Shown piece by piece: positions 6,748 to 15,616 of a stretch of 46,670 nt of DNA; the first letter of the stretch is position 1; each line of letters opens with the position of its first letter. A model generated the notes under the pieces. That model was not told the origin of the DNA. It did not search any database and saw only the letters and a program-made list of their open reading frames with translations. The translations under genes were made by a program, and so were the position numbers. The stretch comes from Actinomycetes bacterium. GTDB lineage: Bacteria; Actinomycetota; Actinomycetes; Actinomycetales; Dermabacteraceae. The stretch lies in contig JAEWEZ010000128.1 in NCBI GenBank assembly GCA_023389045.1, positions 1-46,670 on the forward strand, given 5' to 3'.

Positions 6748-9018
6748 TCAGAGGCCCCCGTGCACGATCGCCTCGGCGATCCAGGGCCAGATCAGCAGTA
6801 CAACAGCGATGAGCACTCCTGCGGCATCGACGGCACGGACCGGGGACGGCAGCGCCCAGCTGCGACGGTGGGCGGTGGCGAAACCACGAGCATCCATAGC
6901 GATGGCCTGCAGTTCTGCGCCGCGTAGCCCATCGACGAGGAGCGCAAAAGTAGCACTGGCCAGTAGCTTGGGGGAGCGTGCGGAGCCGAGGCCGCGGAGG
7001 GTGCGGGCCTGAACGATTGTGTCCCACTGAGAACGCATATGGCCGGTGCGCACGAGCCCCGCAACCCCCGCAGCCACCGGGCGGGCCGGGAAACGTAACC
7101 GCTGCACGAGAGCGTCTCCCAGACCGGTCGGTTCCACACAGGTGAAGGTGAGAACGCCGGGGGCCACGAAAACGGTGATCCGCAGCGCCTCTTTGAGCGC
7201 CACCAGCCAAGCTTCCCTGCTCAGAGCGGGGGCTTCGCCGAGCAGGGCTGTTGTCCAGGCAAGCCCCAGCGCGGAGAACATGACGGGGAACAGGCGAAGC
7301 AGCGTTCCGCGTACGGTCCGCAGCGTGATGGTGAGCAGCAGGAGCGTCGGCACGAGCGAGAGCAAACCGCCCTGCCATGTGTGCACCCCGAAGGAACCGA
7401 TCGCGGCAAAGATGCCCATGAGGCAGAGGGTGAGCGGGTTGAAGGCATCGGCGGGGACACGCCGGGGGAGGCGCGGAACGGGGCGGATTCGACGGTCGAC
7501 GGCCTGGACAGTCGAGCCGGGCTTCGCAGTCTCATCAGCTCCGACGGGATCGACCGCTGAGTACGCCTCGACGGGCGCTACGCTGCGATCCACAGCGCCA
7601 GAGCCGGCCCCGTCCACACGATGCGGACCGAGGTCCAGCACCGCATCAGCTTCCCGCACCATGACCGGTTCATGGGTAGCCACGAGCACCGCGCAGCCGT
7701 CCTCCCGCGCCGAACGCAAGAGCGACAGCACATCGCGACGGCGACGCGGATCAAGGCCCACCGTCGGCTCATCAAGAACCAGCAGACGCGGACGCTGTGC
7801 GAGAGCCGCCGCGATCGCGAGGCGCCGCTGCTCACCACCGGAGAGGGTGTAGGGGTTGGCTCGGGCCAGGTGTGCGATTCCGGCGCGGTCGAGGAGGGAA
7901 TCGGCCAGAGCCTCATCGGTGGCCCAGGGGGAGGCAAGGACTTCCTCGCGGACGGTTCCGGCGACGAAACCGTGCTCGGGGTTTTGCGGCACCCAGGCGA
8001 TCTGCTCGGGCGCGGGGGAGTGCAGCGTCCCACTGCGCGGGCGGTCTAGCCCGAGGAGGACGCGCACGAGCGTTGTCTTTCCGGATCCGCTGGGGCCGAC
8101 GAGAGCGGTCATCGTGCCCGGCAGCAGCTCCACGGTGATGCCCTGCAGGAGGAGGGGAGCGCCGCGCCGCCGCCCACGCCGCGACACGCACAGATCACTG
8201 GCCGTGAGCACCGGGGCCGACGGGGACTCGCTCGGCGACGGCGTTCCCGCGGGAACGTTGTCGGTGGGGGCAAGCTGCTGGGAAGCCTCTCCCATCGGCG
8301 GAAGGTCCAGCCCCGCCTCCAGCAGCCGCTCACGCTGCGTCACCAGCAGATCCTCCGGGGCGCCATCGGCAATCACCTTGGCTTTCGGACCCAAGACGAC
8401 CAGCCGATCCACCGCCTGCAACCACGGCCCGATCCGATGCTCCGCAACCACCAGGGTGCGATCCTCGCAGGCCGCAAGAATGGCCTGACGCACGGCCTGC
8501 GCCGTCGGGGCATCCAGCATGCTCGTCGGCTCATCCAGCAGAAGCGCCCCCGGCGCGAGCGCAAGCGCCCCCGCTAGAGCGATCCGCTGCTGCTGCCCGC
8601 CGGAAGCTTCGAGCGGAACCCGATCCGCATCCACATCCACGCGCGCTGCCTCGACGGCCTCCGCGGCACACGCATGGATTTGTGGGCGCGGCATCTCCGC
8701 GTTCTCTGGACCAAACGCCGCATCCCGCCCGACGGTCGCACCGACCATCGCATGCACCGGGTTTTGCAGCAGCATCCCCCGCTCACCCGGGCGGGCCGGT
8801 GCAGGCGCCTGCCCGCTCAGTTCCCCCGCCTCGGGATCCAGCAGCCCCGCCAGTGCGCGAAGCACCGTCGATTTACCGCTGCCGCTCGCCCCCGCCAGCA
8901 GTACCCGCTGACCTGCCGGGATCTCCAGATCCAGGTGGTCGATCGTGGGTTCGCGACGGGAGACGGGCCGCCACACCAGATCCGTCAGATGCAGCGGCGC
9001 CGCCTGCCCCCTGCTCAC
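6748..9018 (-). CDS. ECF transporter: two ATPase domains fused to the T component (YkoD-YkoC fusion)
   Basis: A 756-residue energy-coupling-factor protein. ATPase domain 1: Walker A GASGSGKST (43-51), signature ASGGQ (138-142), Walker B LLLDEPTSMLD. ATPase domain 2: Walker A GPSGSGKTT (308-316), signature LSGGE (392-396), Walker B LLVLDEPTVGLD. Residues about 525-756 form the membrane T component, with several hydrophobic helices and the coupling motifs QARTLRGL and MDARGF. In Bacillus the ATPase (YkoD) and T component (YkoC) are separate; here they are one chain. The GTG start overlaps the YkoE stop by four bases (GTGA type). With YkoE and the TPP riboswitch it should import the thiamine precursor hydroxymethylpyrimidine or thiamine itself. 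Confidence 0.92.
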   Translation of the reverse strand: MSRGQAAPLHLTDLVWRPVSRREPTIDHLDLEIPAGQRVLLAGASGSGKSTVLRALAGLLDPEAGELSGQAPAPARPGERGMLLQNPVHAMVGATVGRDAAFGPENAEMPRPQIHACAAEAVEAARVDVDADRVPLEASGGQQQRIALAGALALAPGALLLDEPTSMLDAPTAQAVRQAILAACEDRTLVVAEHRIGPWLQAVDRLVVLGPKAKVIADGAPEDLLVTQRERLLEAGLDLPPMGEASQQLAPTDNVPAGTPSPSESPSAPVLTASDLCVSRRGRRRGAPLLLQGITVELLPGTMTALVGPSGSGKTTLVRVLLGLDRPRSGTLHSPAPEQIAWVPQNPEHGFVAGTVREEVLASPWATDEALADSLLDRAGIAHLARANPYTLSGGEQRRLAIAAALAQRPRLLVLDEPTVGLDPRRRRDVLSLLRSAREDGCAVLVATHEPVMVREADAVLDLGPHRVDGAGSGAVDRSVAPVEAYSAVDPVGADETAKPGSTVQAVDRRIRPVPRLPRRVPADAFNPLTLCLMGIFAAIGSFGVHTWQGGLLSLVPTLLLLTITLRTVRGTLLRLFPVMFSALGLAWTTALLGEAPALSREAWLVALKEALRITVFVAPGVLTFTCVEPTGLGDALVQRLRFPARPVAAGVAGLVRTGHMRSQWDTIVQARTLRGLGSARSPKLLASATFALLVDGLRGAELQAIAMDARGFATAHRRSWALPSPVRAVDAAGVLIAVVLLIWPWIAEAIVHGGL

Positions 9019-9641
9019 ACGCGTGTCGATTCGGCGCGGTCACGCCCCGCCGGCAAGGCATCCAAGGCGCCCGTGGCCGTCAGCGCCTTGACGATGGCCA
9101 TGCCGAGCAGACCGCACAGCAGCGCGCCGGACACGAGGAAGAAGCCGAGCATCATGAAGGAGTAGGGCCAGCTCATGTCCTGGTAGTAGGCGTAGCGCTC
9201 GTAGATCCACTCCAGGGCCGCCGCGAAGAGACCACCCATCACGGCCACCGGCCAGGTGAAGCGGCGGTACATGGTCAGCAGGAAGGCGAGTTCCACACCG
9301 CCGCCCTGCAGCAGGCCGGAGATGACGGCGCCCCAGGCCCACTGGGAGCCGAGCATGAACTCGAGGGTTGCGGCGATCAGCTCAGCAAGCACGGCAGCCC
9401 CTGGTTTACGCACGATGAGCACCGCAACCAAGGCCGGCAGGAACCAGAAGCCGGTGAGGATGCCCTCGGCCGGTTTGAAGCCCGCGGTGATCGGGCTGAT
9501 CAGGGTGTACAGCCCGCCATAGCCCATGAAAGCCACACCGAAGGCCACGCCGATAACCACGGTGACCAGGAGGTCCACGGTGCGGTAGCGCAGCGGCTGC
9601 GCAGCCGGTGCGGGGGGGACGGGTGCTGTCGAGGAGGTCAT
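9015..9641 (-). CDS. ykoE: ECF transporter substrate-binding S component, YkoE type
   Basis: About 208 residues with six hydrophobic segments after a short Ala/Pro-rich N-terminus. RTVDLLVTVVIGVAFGVAF followed by GGLYTLISPITAGFKPAEGILTGFWFLP, and later LGSQWAWGAVISGLLQGGGVELAF, are characteristic of the YkoE family, the S component of thiamine-pathway ECF transporters. AAGGAG five bases before the ATG at 9641 favours it over the GTG three bases earlier. It directly follows a TPP riboswitch and overlaps the fused ATPase/T gene, so all parts of one transporter are in one operon. Confidence 0.9.
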   Translation of the reverse strand: MTSSTAPVPPAPAAQPLRYRTVDLLVTVVIGVAFGVAFMGYGGLYTLISPITAGFKPAEGILTGFWFLPALVAVLIVRKPGAAVLAELIAATLEFMLGSQWAWGAVISGLLQGGGVELAFLLTMYRRFTWPVAVMGGLFAAALEWIYERYAYYQDMSWPYSFMMLGFFLVSGALLCGLLGMAIVKALTATGALDALPAGRDRAESTRV

Positions 9642-9699
9642 CACAACTCCTTCCGTGTCATGGAAGGGGCGTGCGGAAGCGCCGCACGGAAATCCCGAT

Positions 9700-9781
9700 T
9701 CCCTACGCCGGTATGAACCGGATCAGGTTCGAGGGTCTGCGCCCGGTGGCGCACTCTCAGCACCCCGATGGTGCTCCCCTA
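9700..9781 (-). ncRNA. TPP (THI-box) riboswitch
   Basis: Read on the minus strand, the element starts GGGGAGCACC, has CTGAGAGTGCG (the CTGAGA core), then ACCCTCGAACCTGATCCGG and ends CCGGCGTAGGGA, which are the conserved blocks of the thiamine pyrophosphate aptamer. The ykoE start codon lies about 59 bases downstream, so control is probably at translation initiation or by early termination. Between the aptamer and the PH-like gene (9782-9968) is a short hairpin (CTCGC-GTTA-GCGAG, 9810-9823) and two copies of GCCGACGGGG, but no gene. Confidence 0.95.
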
Positions 9782-9968
9782 TCAGTGGATGACCACGGCA
9801 TCGTACCCACTCGCGTTAGCGAGGGGAGAATCGCGGCGGTTACACGCTCAGTTCCGGGGCCGACGGGGAAGCTGGGCCGACGGGGAAGGTGCGGGGACGG
9901 AGCAGCGGTTGGGGCCGGTGTACCAGCCGGTGGGACGGCACGGCAGCGAGTGGTCCGACGAACCGCAC

Positions 9969-10544
9969 TCAGCGACGCGAACGGATCGCCTGATCCACGG
10001 CCGCCGCCGTGGCCTGCGGGTCTTCCGCCGAGATCAAGAAATGCTCCTGACCGCGCCCAATAATCTCCACCATGGTCCCGGGGCGGGAGGCGAGCACCCG
10101 GAACCGGGCCTGCGGGGTGGGCAGGGTGAAGGGCTTGCGGGAGCCGACGGGGGTGATCTCCTCGGGCCGGGCGGTCATCACTCGGCCGCGCCGCCAACCG
10201 ACGCCACCCACGCTCACCCCGAAGCGTTCGGAGGGCACCGACCGCAGCTGCACGGTGCGGAAATCGGAGAGCGGCCAGGTGGGCTGCGGCCAGAAACCGC
10301 CCCAGCTCACCGTCAGGCCACGCCCGTCGACCACAAACCGGGTCCACAGGCGCATCCACGACCACAGAACCAGGCCGGCGCAAACCATCCCGACGACGAT
10401 CAGCAGGGGCCAGTTTCCCGGCGCAATCTGCACCGCCATCACAATCATCAGCGCGATGCTTGCCACCGCGTTCATCCCCACGCGGGTCCACCCGACCGCT
10501 CCCGGCCGGGTGGTCCCCACGTAGAAGGGTGCCTCAGGACGCAT
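9969..10544 (-). CDS. Membrane-anchored protein of unknown function (PH-like)
   Basis: 191 residues. Two hydrophobic segments (about residues 24-65) are followed by a soluble, beta-rich domain of about 110 residues with WTRFVVDGRGLTVSWGGF and DFRTVQLRSV. This two-helix plus beta-sandwich layout is typical of small actinobacterial PH-domain membrane proteins. ATG at 10544 has GAGGAGG ten bases upstream. It lies 50 bases after the M13 peptidase gene on the same strand. I do not recognise a specific family, and its role is unknown. Confidence 0.6.
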   Translation of the reverse strand: MRPEAPFYVGTTRPGAVGWTRVGMNAVASIALMIVMAVQIAPGNWPLLIVVGMVCAGLVLWSWMRLWTRFVVDGRGLTVSWGGFWPQPTWPLSDFRTVQLRSVPSERFGVSVGGVGWRRGRVMTARPEEITPVGSRKPFTLPTPQARFRVLASRPGTMVEIIGRGQEHFLISAEDPQATAAAVDQAIRSRR

Positions 10545-10594
10545 CGACGGCGTGCCTCCTCAGATCAGTCACCAGGTGTTCAAACCCGCACGGG

Positions 10595-12583
10595 TCACCA
10601 GATCGCCACGCGGTCTTCGGGGGCGCGGTACATGCCGTCGCCCTCGACCACACCGAAAGCCTCATGGAACTGCGGCACATGGCTGGCGGTGACATTGCAG
10701 CGGAACTCGCCGGGGGAGTGCGGATCGGTGGCGAGGCGACGGATCGCCTCCTGGGGGCGGCTCTTGCCGCGCCACACGGTGGCCCAGCCGAGGAACACGC
10801 GCTGCAGGGCGGTGTAGCCATCCAGCTCGGGCGCATCGGCGCCGCCGCTGGCCAGGTATGCCTTCACCGCGATCGAGAGGCCGCCCAGGTCACCGATGTT
10901 TTCACCGATGGTCAGGGCGCCGTTGACCTTATGGCTTTCATCCAGGTCGCGCGGGGACAGCTGGGAGAACTGCTCGATGAGAGCGCCGGTGCGCTCCTCG
11001 AAGGCGGCGCGGTCCTCATCGGTCCACCAGGAAATGAGGTTTCCGGCGCCGTCGAACTTGGAGCCCTGGTCGTCGAAACCGTGGCCGATCTCGTGACCGA
11101 TCACGGCGCCGATGCCACCGAAGTTCACGGCGTCCTCAGCCTCGGCGTCAAAGAAGGGCGGCTCCAGGATGGCGGCAGGGAAGACGATCTCGTTACGCCC
11201 CGGGTTGTAGTAGGCGTTCACCGTCTGCGGGGTCATATGCCATTCGTGCTCGTCGATGGGACCGCCCACCTTGCCGAACTCGAAAGCGGCCTGGAAGCGC
11301 CGCGAGGCGCGAACCGTGGCCACCAGATCACCCTCGACGATTTCCAAACCGTCGTAGGAACGCCACGTTTCGGGGTACCCGATCTTGGGGGTGAAGGCGG
11401 CGAGCTTATCGAGCGCCTTCTCGCGGGTGGCCGGGGTCATCCACTCCAGCTCCGTAATGGAGGCGCGGTAGGCCTCGAGCAGGGCCGTGACCAGCTGCTG
11501 CATCCGCTCCTTGTGGGAGGGCGGGAAGTGTCGTTCCACGTACTGGCGGCCCACATCGAAACCGACCGTCGACTCGACGAAACCAACCGCACGCTTCCAA
11601 CGCTCGCGCAGCTCCTCCGCCCCGGAGAGGGTGCGGCCGGTGAAGTCGAAGTTCTGCTGCACAAAAGCATCGGAGAGGTACGGCGCGAACGAGGACACCG
11701 CGTGCAGTGCCATCCAGGTGCGCAGCACCGCGAGGTCCTCGGCCGCGAAGAGTTCAGCGGCGGCCTCAACGAACTCCGGCTGGCTCACGCACACGGTCTC
11801 GAACGCCGCGGCAGGAGCGCCGGTGCCCTCGATCAGGGCGTCCCAGGGGAGGGAGGGCGCGAGGGCGGCGCGCTCGGCCGCATTCATCGGGTTATTCGAC
11901 TTTTCGCGGTCACGCACGCGCACGATGTCCACATGGCAGGCGGCCAGGCGCGTCTCAAAATCCATCACCGCGCGGGCAAGCGCCTCGGCATCTCCCGCCA
12001 CGAGGCCCTCGCGGCCCGGCAGATCAGCCAGGCGAGCAAGCGCGGCCAGGTGCTTCTCATAGGCCTCGCGGATCGGCGCGTACTGCTCTTCGCGGTAGTA
12101 GGCCTCATCGGGCAGGCCGAGGCCCCCCTGGTGGATTTGCACCTGGTAGCGGCTGGAGTCATTCGCATCGGTCCACACGTACATGGCGAGCAGGCCGGTG
12201 CCGGCATCCGGGCGGCCCATCAGGTGCGCGATCGCCGTGTGATCGGCGGCAGCGCAAATCTCCTCCAGCACGGGAGCGAGAGGGGCCGCACCCGCCTGCT
12301 CAATCGCCTCGGTGTCCATGAACATGCGGTACAGCGCACCGATGCGGCCCTGCGGGGAATCAGTCGGGGCGTCCTCCTGCGCGGCGCATTCCTCAATGAT
12401 GGTGCGCACACGCTGCTCGGACAGATCCCGCAGGCGGTAGAACTCGCCATCGCTCGCGCGGTCGGCCGGGATCTCATGCTCGCTGAGGTAGCGGCCGTTG
12501 ACATGACCGAAGAGGTCATCCTGCACGCGGATCGAGGGATCAACCTGGGAAAGATCCAGGCCGGAGCGGAGGGGAGCGTTCAC
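10595..12583 (-). CDS. pepO: M13-family zinc metallopeptidase (PepO/neprilysin-like)
   Basis: A 662-residue M13 oligopeptidase, the normal length. The N-terminal helical domain begins DDLFGHVNGRYLSEHEIPAD. The catalytic domain has NAYYNPGRNEIVFPAAILEPPFFD, the zinc motif HEIGHGFDDQGSKFD (about residues 496-510), the third zinc ligand region ENIGDLGGLSIA and the C-terminal RVFLGWATVWRGK with CNVTASHVPQFHEAFGV. There is no signal peptide or membrane anchor, as is usual for actinobacterial PepO-like enzymes, so it is a cytosolic peptidase for short peptides. GTG start with AAGGAG at proper spacing. Confidence 0.95.
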   Translation of the reverse strand: MNAPLRSGLDLSQVDPSIRVQDDLFGHVNGRYLSEHEIPADRASDGEFYRLRDLSEQRVRTIIEECAAQEDAPTDSPQGRIGALYRMFMDTEAIEQAGAAPLAPVLEEICAAADHTAIAHLMGRPDAGTGLLAMYVWTDANDSSRYQVQIHQGGLGLPDEAYYREEQYAPIREAYEKHLAALARLADLPGREGLVAGDAEALARAVMDFETRLAACHVDIVRVRDREKSNNPMNAAERAALAPSLPWDALIEGTGAPAAAFETVCVSQPEFVEAAAELFAAEDLAVLRTWMALHAVSSFAPYLSDAFVQQNFDFTGRTLSGAEELRERWKRAVGFVESTVGFDVGRQYVERHFPPSHKERMQQLVTALLEAYRASITELEWMTPATREKALDKLAAFTPKIGYPETWRSYDGLEIVEGDLVATVRASRRFQAAFEFGKVGGPIDEHEWHMTPQTVNAYYNPGRNEIVFPAAILEPPFFDAEAEDAVNFGGIGAVIGHEIGHGFDDQGSKFDGAGNLISWWTDEDRAAFEERTGALIEQFSQLSPRDLDESHKVNGALTIGENIGDLGGLSIAVKAYLASGGADAPELDGYTALQRVFLGWATVWRGKSRPQEAIRRLATDPHSPGEFRCNVTASHVPQFHEAFGVVEGDGMYRAPEDRVAIW

Positions 12584-12620
12584 GTGGTTCTCCTTGAGAG
12601 GTGGGGAGGGGCGGAATCGG

Positions 12621-13406
12621 TTAGCGGGCGACGATGCCCAGGCCGACCAAGAGGATCGTCATCAATCCGATCAGCAGCGGGGCGTACACCCACGGGCTGC
12701 CAAGGCGTTCAGCGGCTGGTTTGCGCTGCAACATCAGGGTGGCCACTGCCGAGGCGACCGAGAGCACGAGCGTGCCGATCGCAAACACGGGGGCCATCAT
12801 CACCAGGGTGGTCGCACCGATCTGGAACAGCGCGACCCCGAGAATATCCAGGGTGCGCATGGCCACGGCGCTGCGCGGGGACACTTTCTCCGTCAGGAGC
12901 GTGGCCACCGCTTCCTTACCCCAGGTGGAGGGGGAGCGCAGGCGGCGCCGGGTCGAGACGGTTTGCACGGTGGCCATCACGAGCCAGGCAAACGCCGCCC
13001 CGAGACCGGTCCACACCCCGAGTTCGATGCGCGGCTCCACAGGCCACAGCATGAGCACGAGCAGCACCGCGCCCAGCCGCAGCGCTTCCTCCGCGAAGGA
13101 GCGCAGCGCGAGCACTCCCGGATGCACGGTCAGATGCGGGCGGGTGCGCAGCAGGACCATGCTGATGAGCAGGGTTACCACCAGCTGGAAACCGCCAAGG
13201 GCAAGGCCGACGAGCAGCGGGAGCGGGGTGGCCGGGGCGAGGGAAAGGGCACCGATCAGGAGCACGACGGCGATCGCAGGGATCACGAGAGTGAGAACGG
13301 AGAGTCCTCGAATCAGCCCCTGCACGATCTGTGCCCCGGTGGGGCCGTGGTCGTGATCGGAGTGGTCATGGTTGGCGCAGCAGGATGCGCCCGGCGAATC
13401 GGTCAT
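12621..13406 (-). CDS. Multi-pass membrane protein with a His-rich N-terminus, unknown function
   Basis: 261 residues from the ATG at 13406. The first 21 residues are cytosolic-looking and metal-ligand rich (CCANHDHSDHDHG). About seven hydrophobic segments follow, e.g. SVLTLVIPAIAVVLLIGAL and GVALFQIGATTLVMMAPVF. I do not recognise a family. The gene is 37 bases downstream of nothing but faces the M13 gene in the same direction and is divergent from the ADP-ribosylglycohydrolase gene, which has its own His-rich tail. A longer in-frame start at 13607 would run through the promoter region of the divergent gene and has no ribosome site. Confidence 0.65.
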   Translation of the reverse strand: MTDSPGASCCANHDHSDHDHGPTGAQIVQGLIRGLSVLTLVIPAIAVVLLIGALSLAPATPLPLLVGLALGGFQLVVTLLISMVLLRTRPHLTVHPGVLALRSFAEEALRLGAVLLVLMLWPVEPRIELGVWTGLGAAFAWLVMATVQTVSTRRRLRSPSTWGKEAVATLLTEKVSPRSAVAMRTLDILGVALFQIGATTLVMMAPVFAIGTLVLSVASAVATLMLQRKPAAERLGSPWVYAPLLIGLMTILLVGLGIVAR

Positions 13407-13657
13407 GCGGCTCCTCAACTCAGCCGTACCAGGGTAGCGGGGTGACAGGGCCCATCCGTGCATAAAAGCTGGAAGAGGGTATTCGGGAGGCTCTGTGCTG
13501 TATTCGCGCGTCGTCGTGGTCTCGCGCCCACGGCCTTGCAGGTGCCGCATGCACGCTGCGGTGGTGCCGTCGGGACTGCCTCGGCGTGCCCGTGCACGGA
13601 TGTGCACGGCCGCGAACGTCCATGGTCGAGCCGTGCGCAGTGTGGGAGACTGGAGAC

Positions 13658-14839
13658 GTGAATGACCACGGCAGTACCGAGCGCATCGCTGCGCTCACGA
13701 AGGACCAGCGAGTCCGCGCCGTGGGCTCCGTGGTGGCAGCCGCCACCGGTGATGCGCTTGGCGCACCCTACGAATTCCTCGCGCCGATCCCCGACAGTGA
13801 CGACGTGGAGATGGTGGGCGGCGGCGTGCTCGACTGGGGCCCCGGCGAATGGACCGACGACACCGCAATGGCGATCGTCGTGCTGGAAGCTGCCCTGGCT
13901 CACCCCACTCACGATCTGCGCAGCCCCGAGGCTTTGGACCTGATCGCCCGCGACTGGCACACCTGGGCGCAGGTCACCCCCGATATCGGTGCCCTGACGT
14001 CGACCGTGGTGCGTAAAGCCACTGATGTGGCGCTCGCCGCCGGGCGCCTTGCCCCCTGCGGTGAGGACTACGCCCATGCGGCTCGGCTCGCCCATGAACA
14101 GCTTCCGCTCGCCGCGGGAAATGGCGCCCTCATGCGCGTGCACGCCAGTGTGCTGCCCTCCCTTCTGGGCAGCGAGGACGACACCGCCGAGATGGTCAGC
14201 GCGGTCTGCGCCCTCACCCATGCGCATCCGGATGTGGCTGAGGCCTGTCTGCTGTGGGGCATGGCGATCCGGCACGCTGTGCTCAGCGGCGAGCTTGATG
14301 TGCGCTGCGGTCTGCGGCGTCTTGAGCCGGAACGCGCCGAGGTGTGGGACCGACGCATCCAGGAAGCCGAAGACGCACCGCCCTCTGCGTTCCGCCGTAA
14401 TGGTTGGGTGGTCGGGGCCTTCCAAGCCGCATGGTCGTCTATCCACCGGGAGCTTCCGCTTCCGGAGGGACGATTCGCGCGCCGCGAAGCCCTCTCCCGC
14501 GCTCTGGAATCGGCAGTCCGCGTGGGGTACGACACCGACACGGTCGCCTGCATTACCGGTGCCCTCATGGGAGCAGCGCTGGGTCGCAAGGCGGTGGCCC
14601 CGGAGTGGCGCCGGGAACTCTTCGGCTGGCCCGAGCAGCGCATCGAAGACCTGGAAAGCCTGGTCGAACGCCTGCTGGATGCGATCAGCGAAGGCAGCCC
14701 CGACAGCATGAGCGTGCCCGACGGGGCACCCGGCCATGGACATGACCCGCATAGACACGACCCCCATGGACACGACCCCCATGGGCATGACCCCCATGGG
14801 CACGATCCCGAGGGCACGACGGTGCCCTGCACGGCATGA
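13658..14839 (+). CDS. ADP-ribosylglycohydrolase (DraG/ARH family) with His-rich repeat tail
   Basis: 393 residues. The fold is shown by VGSVVAAATGDALGAPYEF near the start, GEWTDDTAMAIVV (the Mg-binding Thr-Asp-Asp), then GNGALMRVHA and the C-terminal YDTDTVACITGALMGAALG (second metal site). Such enzymes remove ADP-ribose from proteins or other targets. The last 40 residues are an extension with five HxHDP units encoded by 15-bp tandem repeats, which could bind metal. GTG at 13658 has GGGAG nine bases upstream and starts the conserved region. The stop overlaps the next ATG (ATGA), so it is coupled to the nuclease-fold gene. The stretch 13407-13657 holds the divergent promoters and no gene. 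Confidence 0.9.
   Translation: MNDHGSTERIAALTKDQRVRAVGSVVAAATGDALGAPYEFLAPIPDSDDVEMVGGGVLDWGPGEWTDDTAMAIVVLEAALAHPTHDLRSPEALDLIARDWHTWAQVTPDIGALTSTVVRKATDVALAAGRLAPCGEDYAHAARLAHEQLPLAAGNGALMRVHASVLPSLLGSEDDTAEMVSAVCALTHAHPDVAEACLLWGMAIRHAVLSGELDVRCGLRRLEPERAEVWDRRIQEAEDAPPSAFRRNGWVVGAFQAAWSSIHRELPLPEGRFARREALSRALESAVRVGYDTDTVACITGALMGAALGRKAVAPEWRRELFGWPEQRIEDLESLVERLLDAISEGSPDSMSVPDGAPGHGHDPHRHDPHGHDPHGHDPHGHDPEGTTVPCTA
14735..14809 (+). repeat. Five 15-bp tandem repeats coding HxHDP
   Basis: Five head-to-tail 15-base units (type CATGGACACGACCCC) lie at the 3' end of the ADP-ribosylglycohydrolase gene and keep the frame, giving HGHDP, HRHDP and three more HGHDP. The units differ at third positions and at one Gly/Arg, so the array is somewhat aged rather than an assembly artefact. 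Confidence 0.92.
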
Positions 14840-15570
14840 GCACGACGACGAAGCGCACGGCGCAGTCGCGGTCCCTGCGGGTGCTGTGCTGGAACCTGTG
14901 GGAGCTGCGCGGGGATATTCGCGCCGCGATCGACGTCATCACTGATCTTGATCCCGATGTTCTTCTCATGCAGGAAGCGCCCCGTTTTGTGCTTCCCACG
15001 CTGCGTCTGCACTGGTTCGCGCATCGCCTGGGCATGGACGTGCTCGTCGGTGGCTTCGGCGGTCGCGGGCTTGCGATTCTCGCCCCGCCGCGAACACGTC
15101 GGCACCTCCTGCGACGCGGTATGCATCCGGTGGCCCATTGCATCACGGACCTCAACTCCACCTACCCGCGGGGGGTGGCTGCTGTGCGGCTCTCCCTGCC
15201 CGGCGGTGGCAGCGTCGTCGTCTCCTCCATTCATTTCGCCCTGCAGGAACCCAACCGGATCGCCCATGCCGAGCACCTTGCGGATCTCGTGAGGTGTGCC
15301 GGCTGCCCGGTGATTGCGGGAGGCGACCTCAACGAAACCGATACCGGAGCTGCCCGCACTCTGCTGCGCCCTCTTTTGCAGGACCCCGCGCCCCAGAGTG
15401 AGCACACGTTCCCGGCTCATTCCCCGCGTCGACGGATTGATGCGGTCCTGGTCAGTGACGGAGTGGAAGTGCTGGAGGCCCGGGCGGTGCGCTCGACCGC
15501 GACGGTGAGTGAAGAACGCCTGCGGGATGCCTCCGATCACCTTCCCACGCTGCTCGACGCTCGTCTCTGA
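14836..15570 (+). CDS. Endonuclease/exonuclease/phosphatase-fold protein
   Basis: 244 residues. Seen in order: RVLCWNLWELRGDI (first strand with Asn metal ligand), DLDPDVLLMQEAPR (catalytic Glu), VVSSIHFALQEPNR (His), VIAGGDLNETDTGAA (Asp/Asn pair) and the final DASDHLPTLLDARL (catalytic His of the SDH motif). This is the DNase I/AP endonuclease/phosphodiesterase superfamily; without a signal peptide it is cytoplasmic, and the substrate cannot be told. It overlaps the ADP-ribosylglycohydrolase gene by four bases. A weak GC hairpin lies at 15587-15602 before the opposing gene. Confidence 0.9.
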   Translation: MSTTTKRTAQSRSLRVLCWNLWELRGDIRAAIDVITDLDPDVLLMQEAPRFVLPTLRLHWFAHRLGMDVLVGGFGGRGLAILAPPRTRRHLLRRGMHPVAHCITDLNSTYPRGVAAVRLSLPGGGSVVVSSIHFALQEPNRIAHAEHLADLVRCAGCPVIAGGDLNETDTGAARTLLRPLLQDPAPQSEHTFPAHSPRRRIDAVLVSDGVEVLEARAVRSTATVSEERLRDASDHLPTLLDARL

Positions 15571-15616
15571 GCAGCCGGGGTTCTGCGCCCGCCGGGAAGC
15601 GGGGTAGCTGAGGGCT

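Noticed and set aside
10460..13054. Long + strand open frame of 864 codons opposite the M13 peptidase gene
   Set aside because: It mirrors the peptidase codons, has His/Gly/Leu/Val-rich composition typical of antisense frames in GC-rich DNA, no domain and no ribosome site.
13407..13657. Extension of the 12621-13406 membrane protein or a small gene in this gap
   Set aside because: The in-frame ATG at 13607 lacks a ribosome site and would cross the divergent promoter region; no other frame looks coding.
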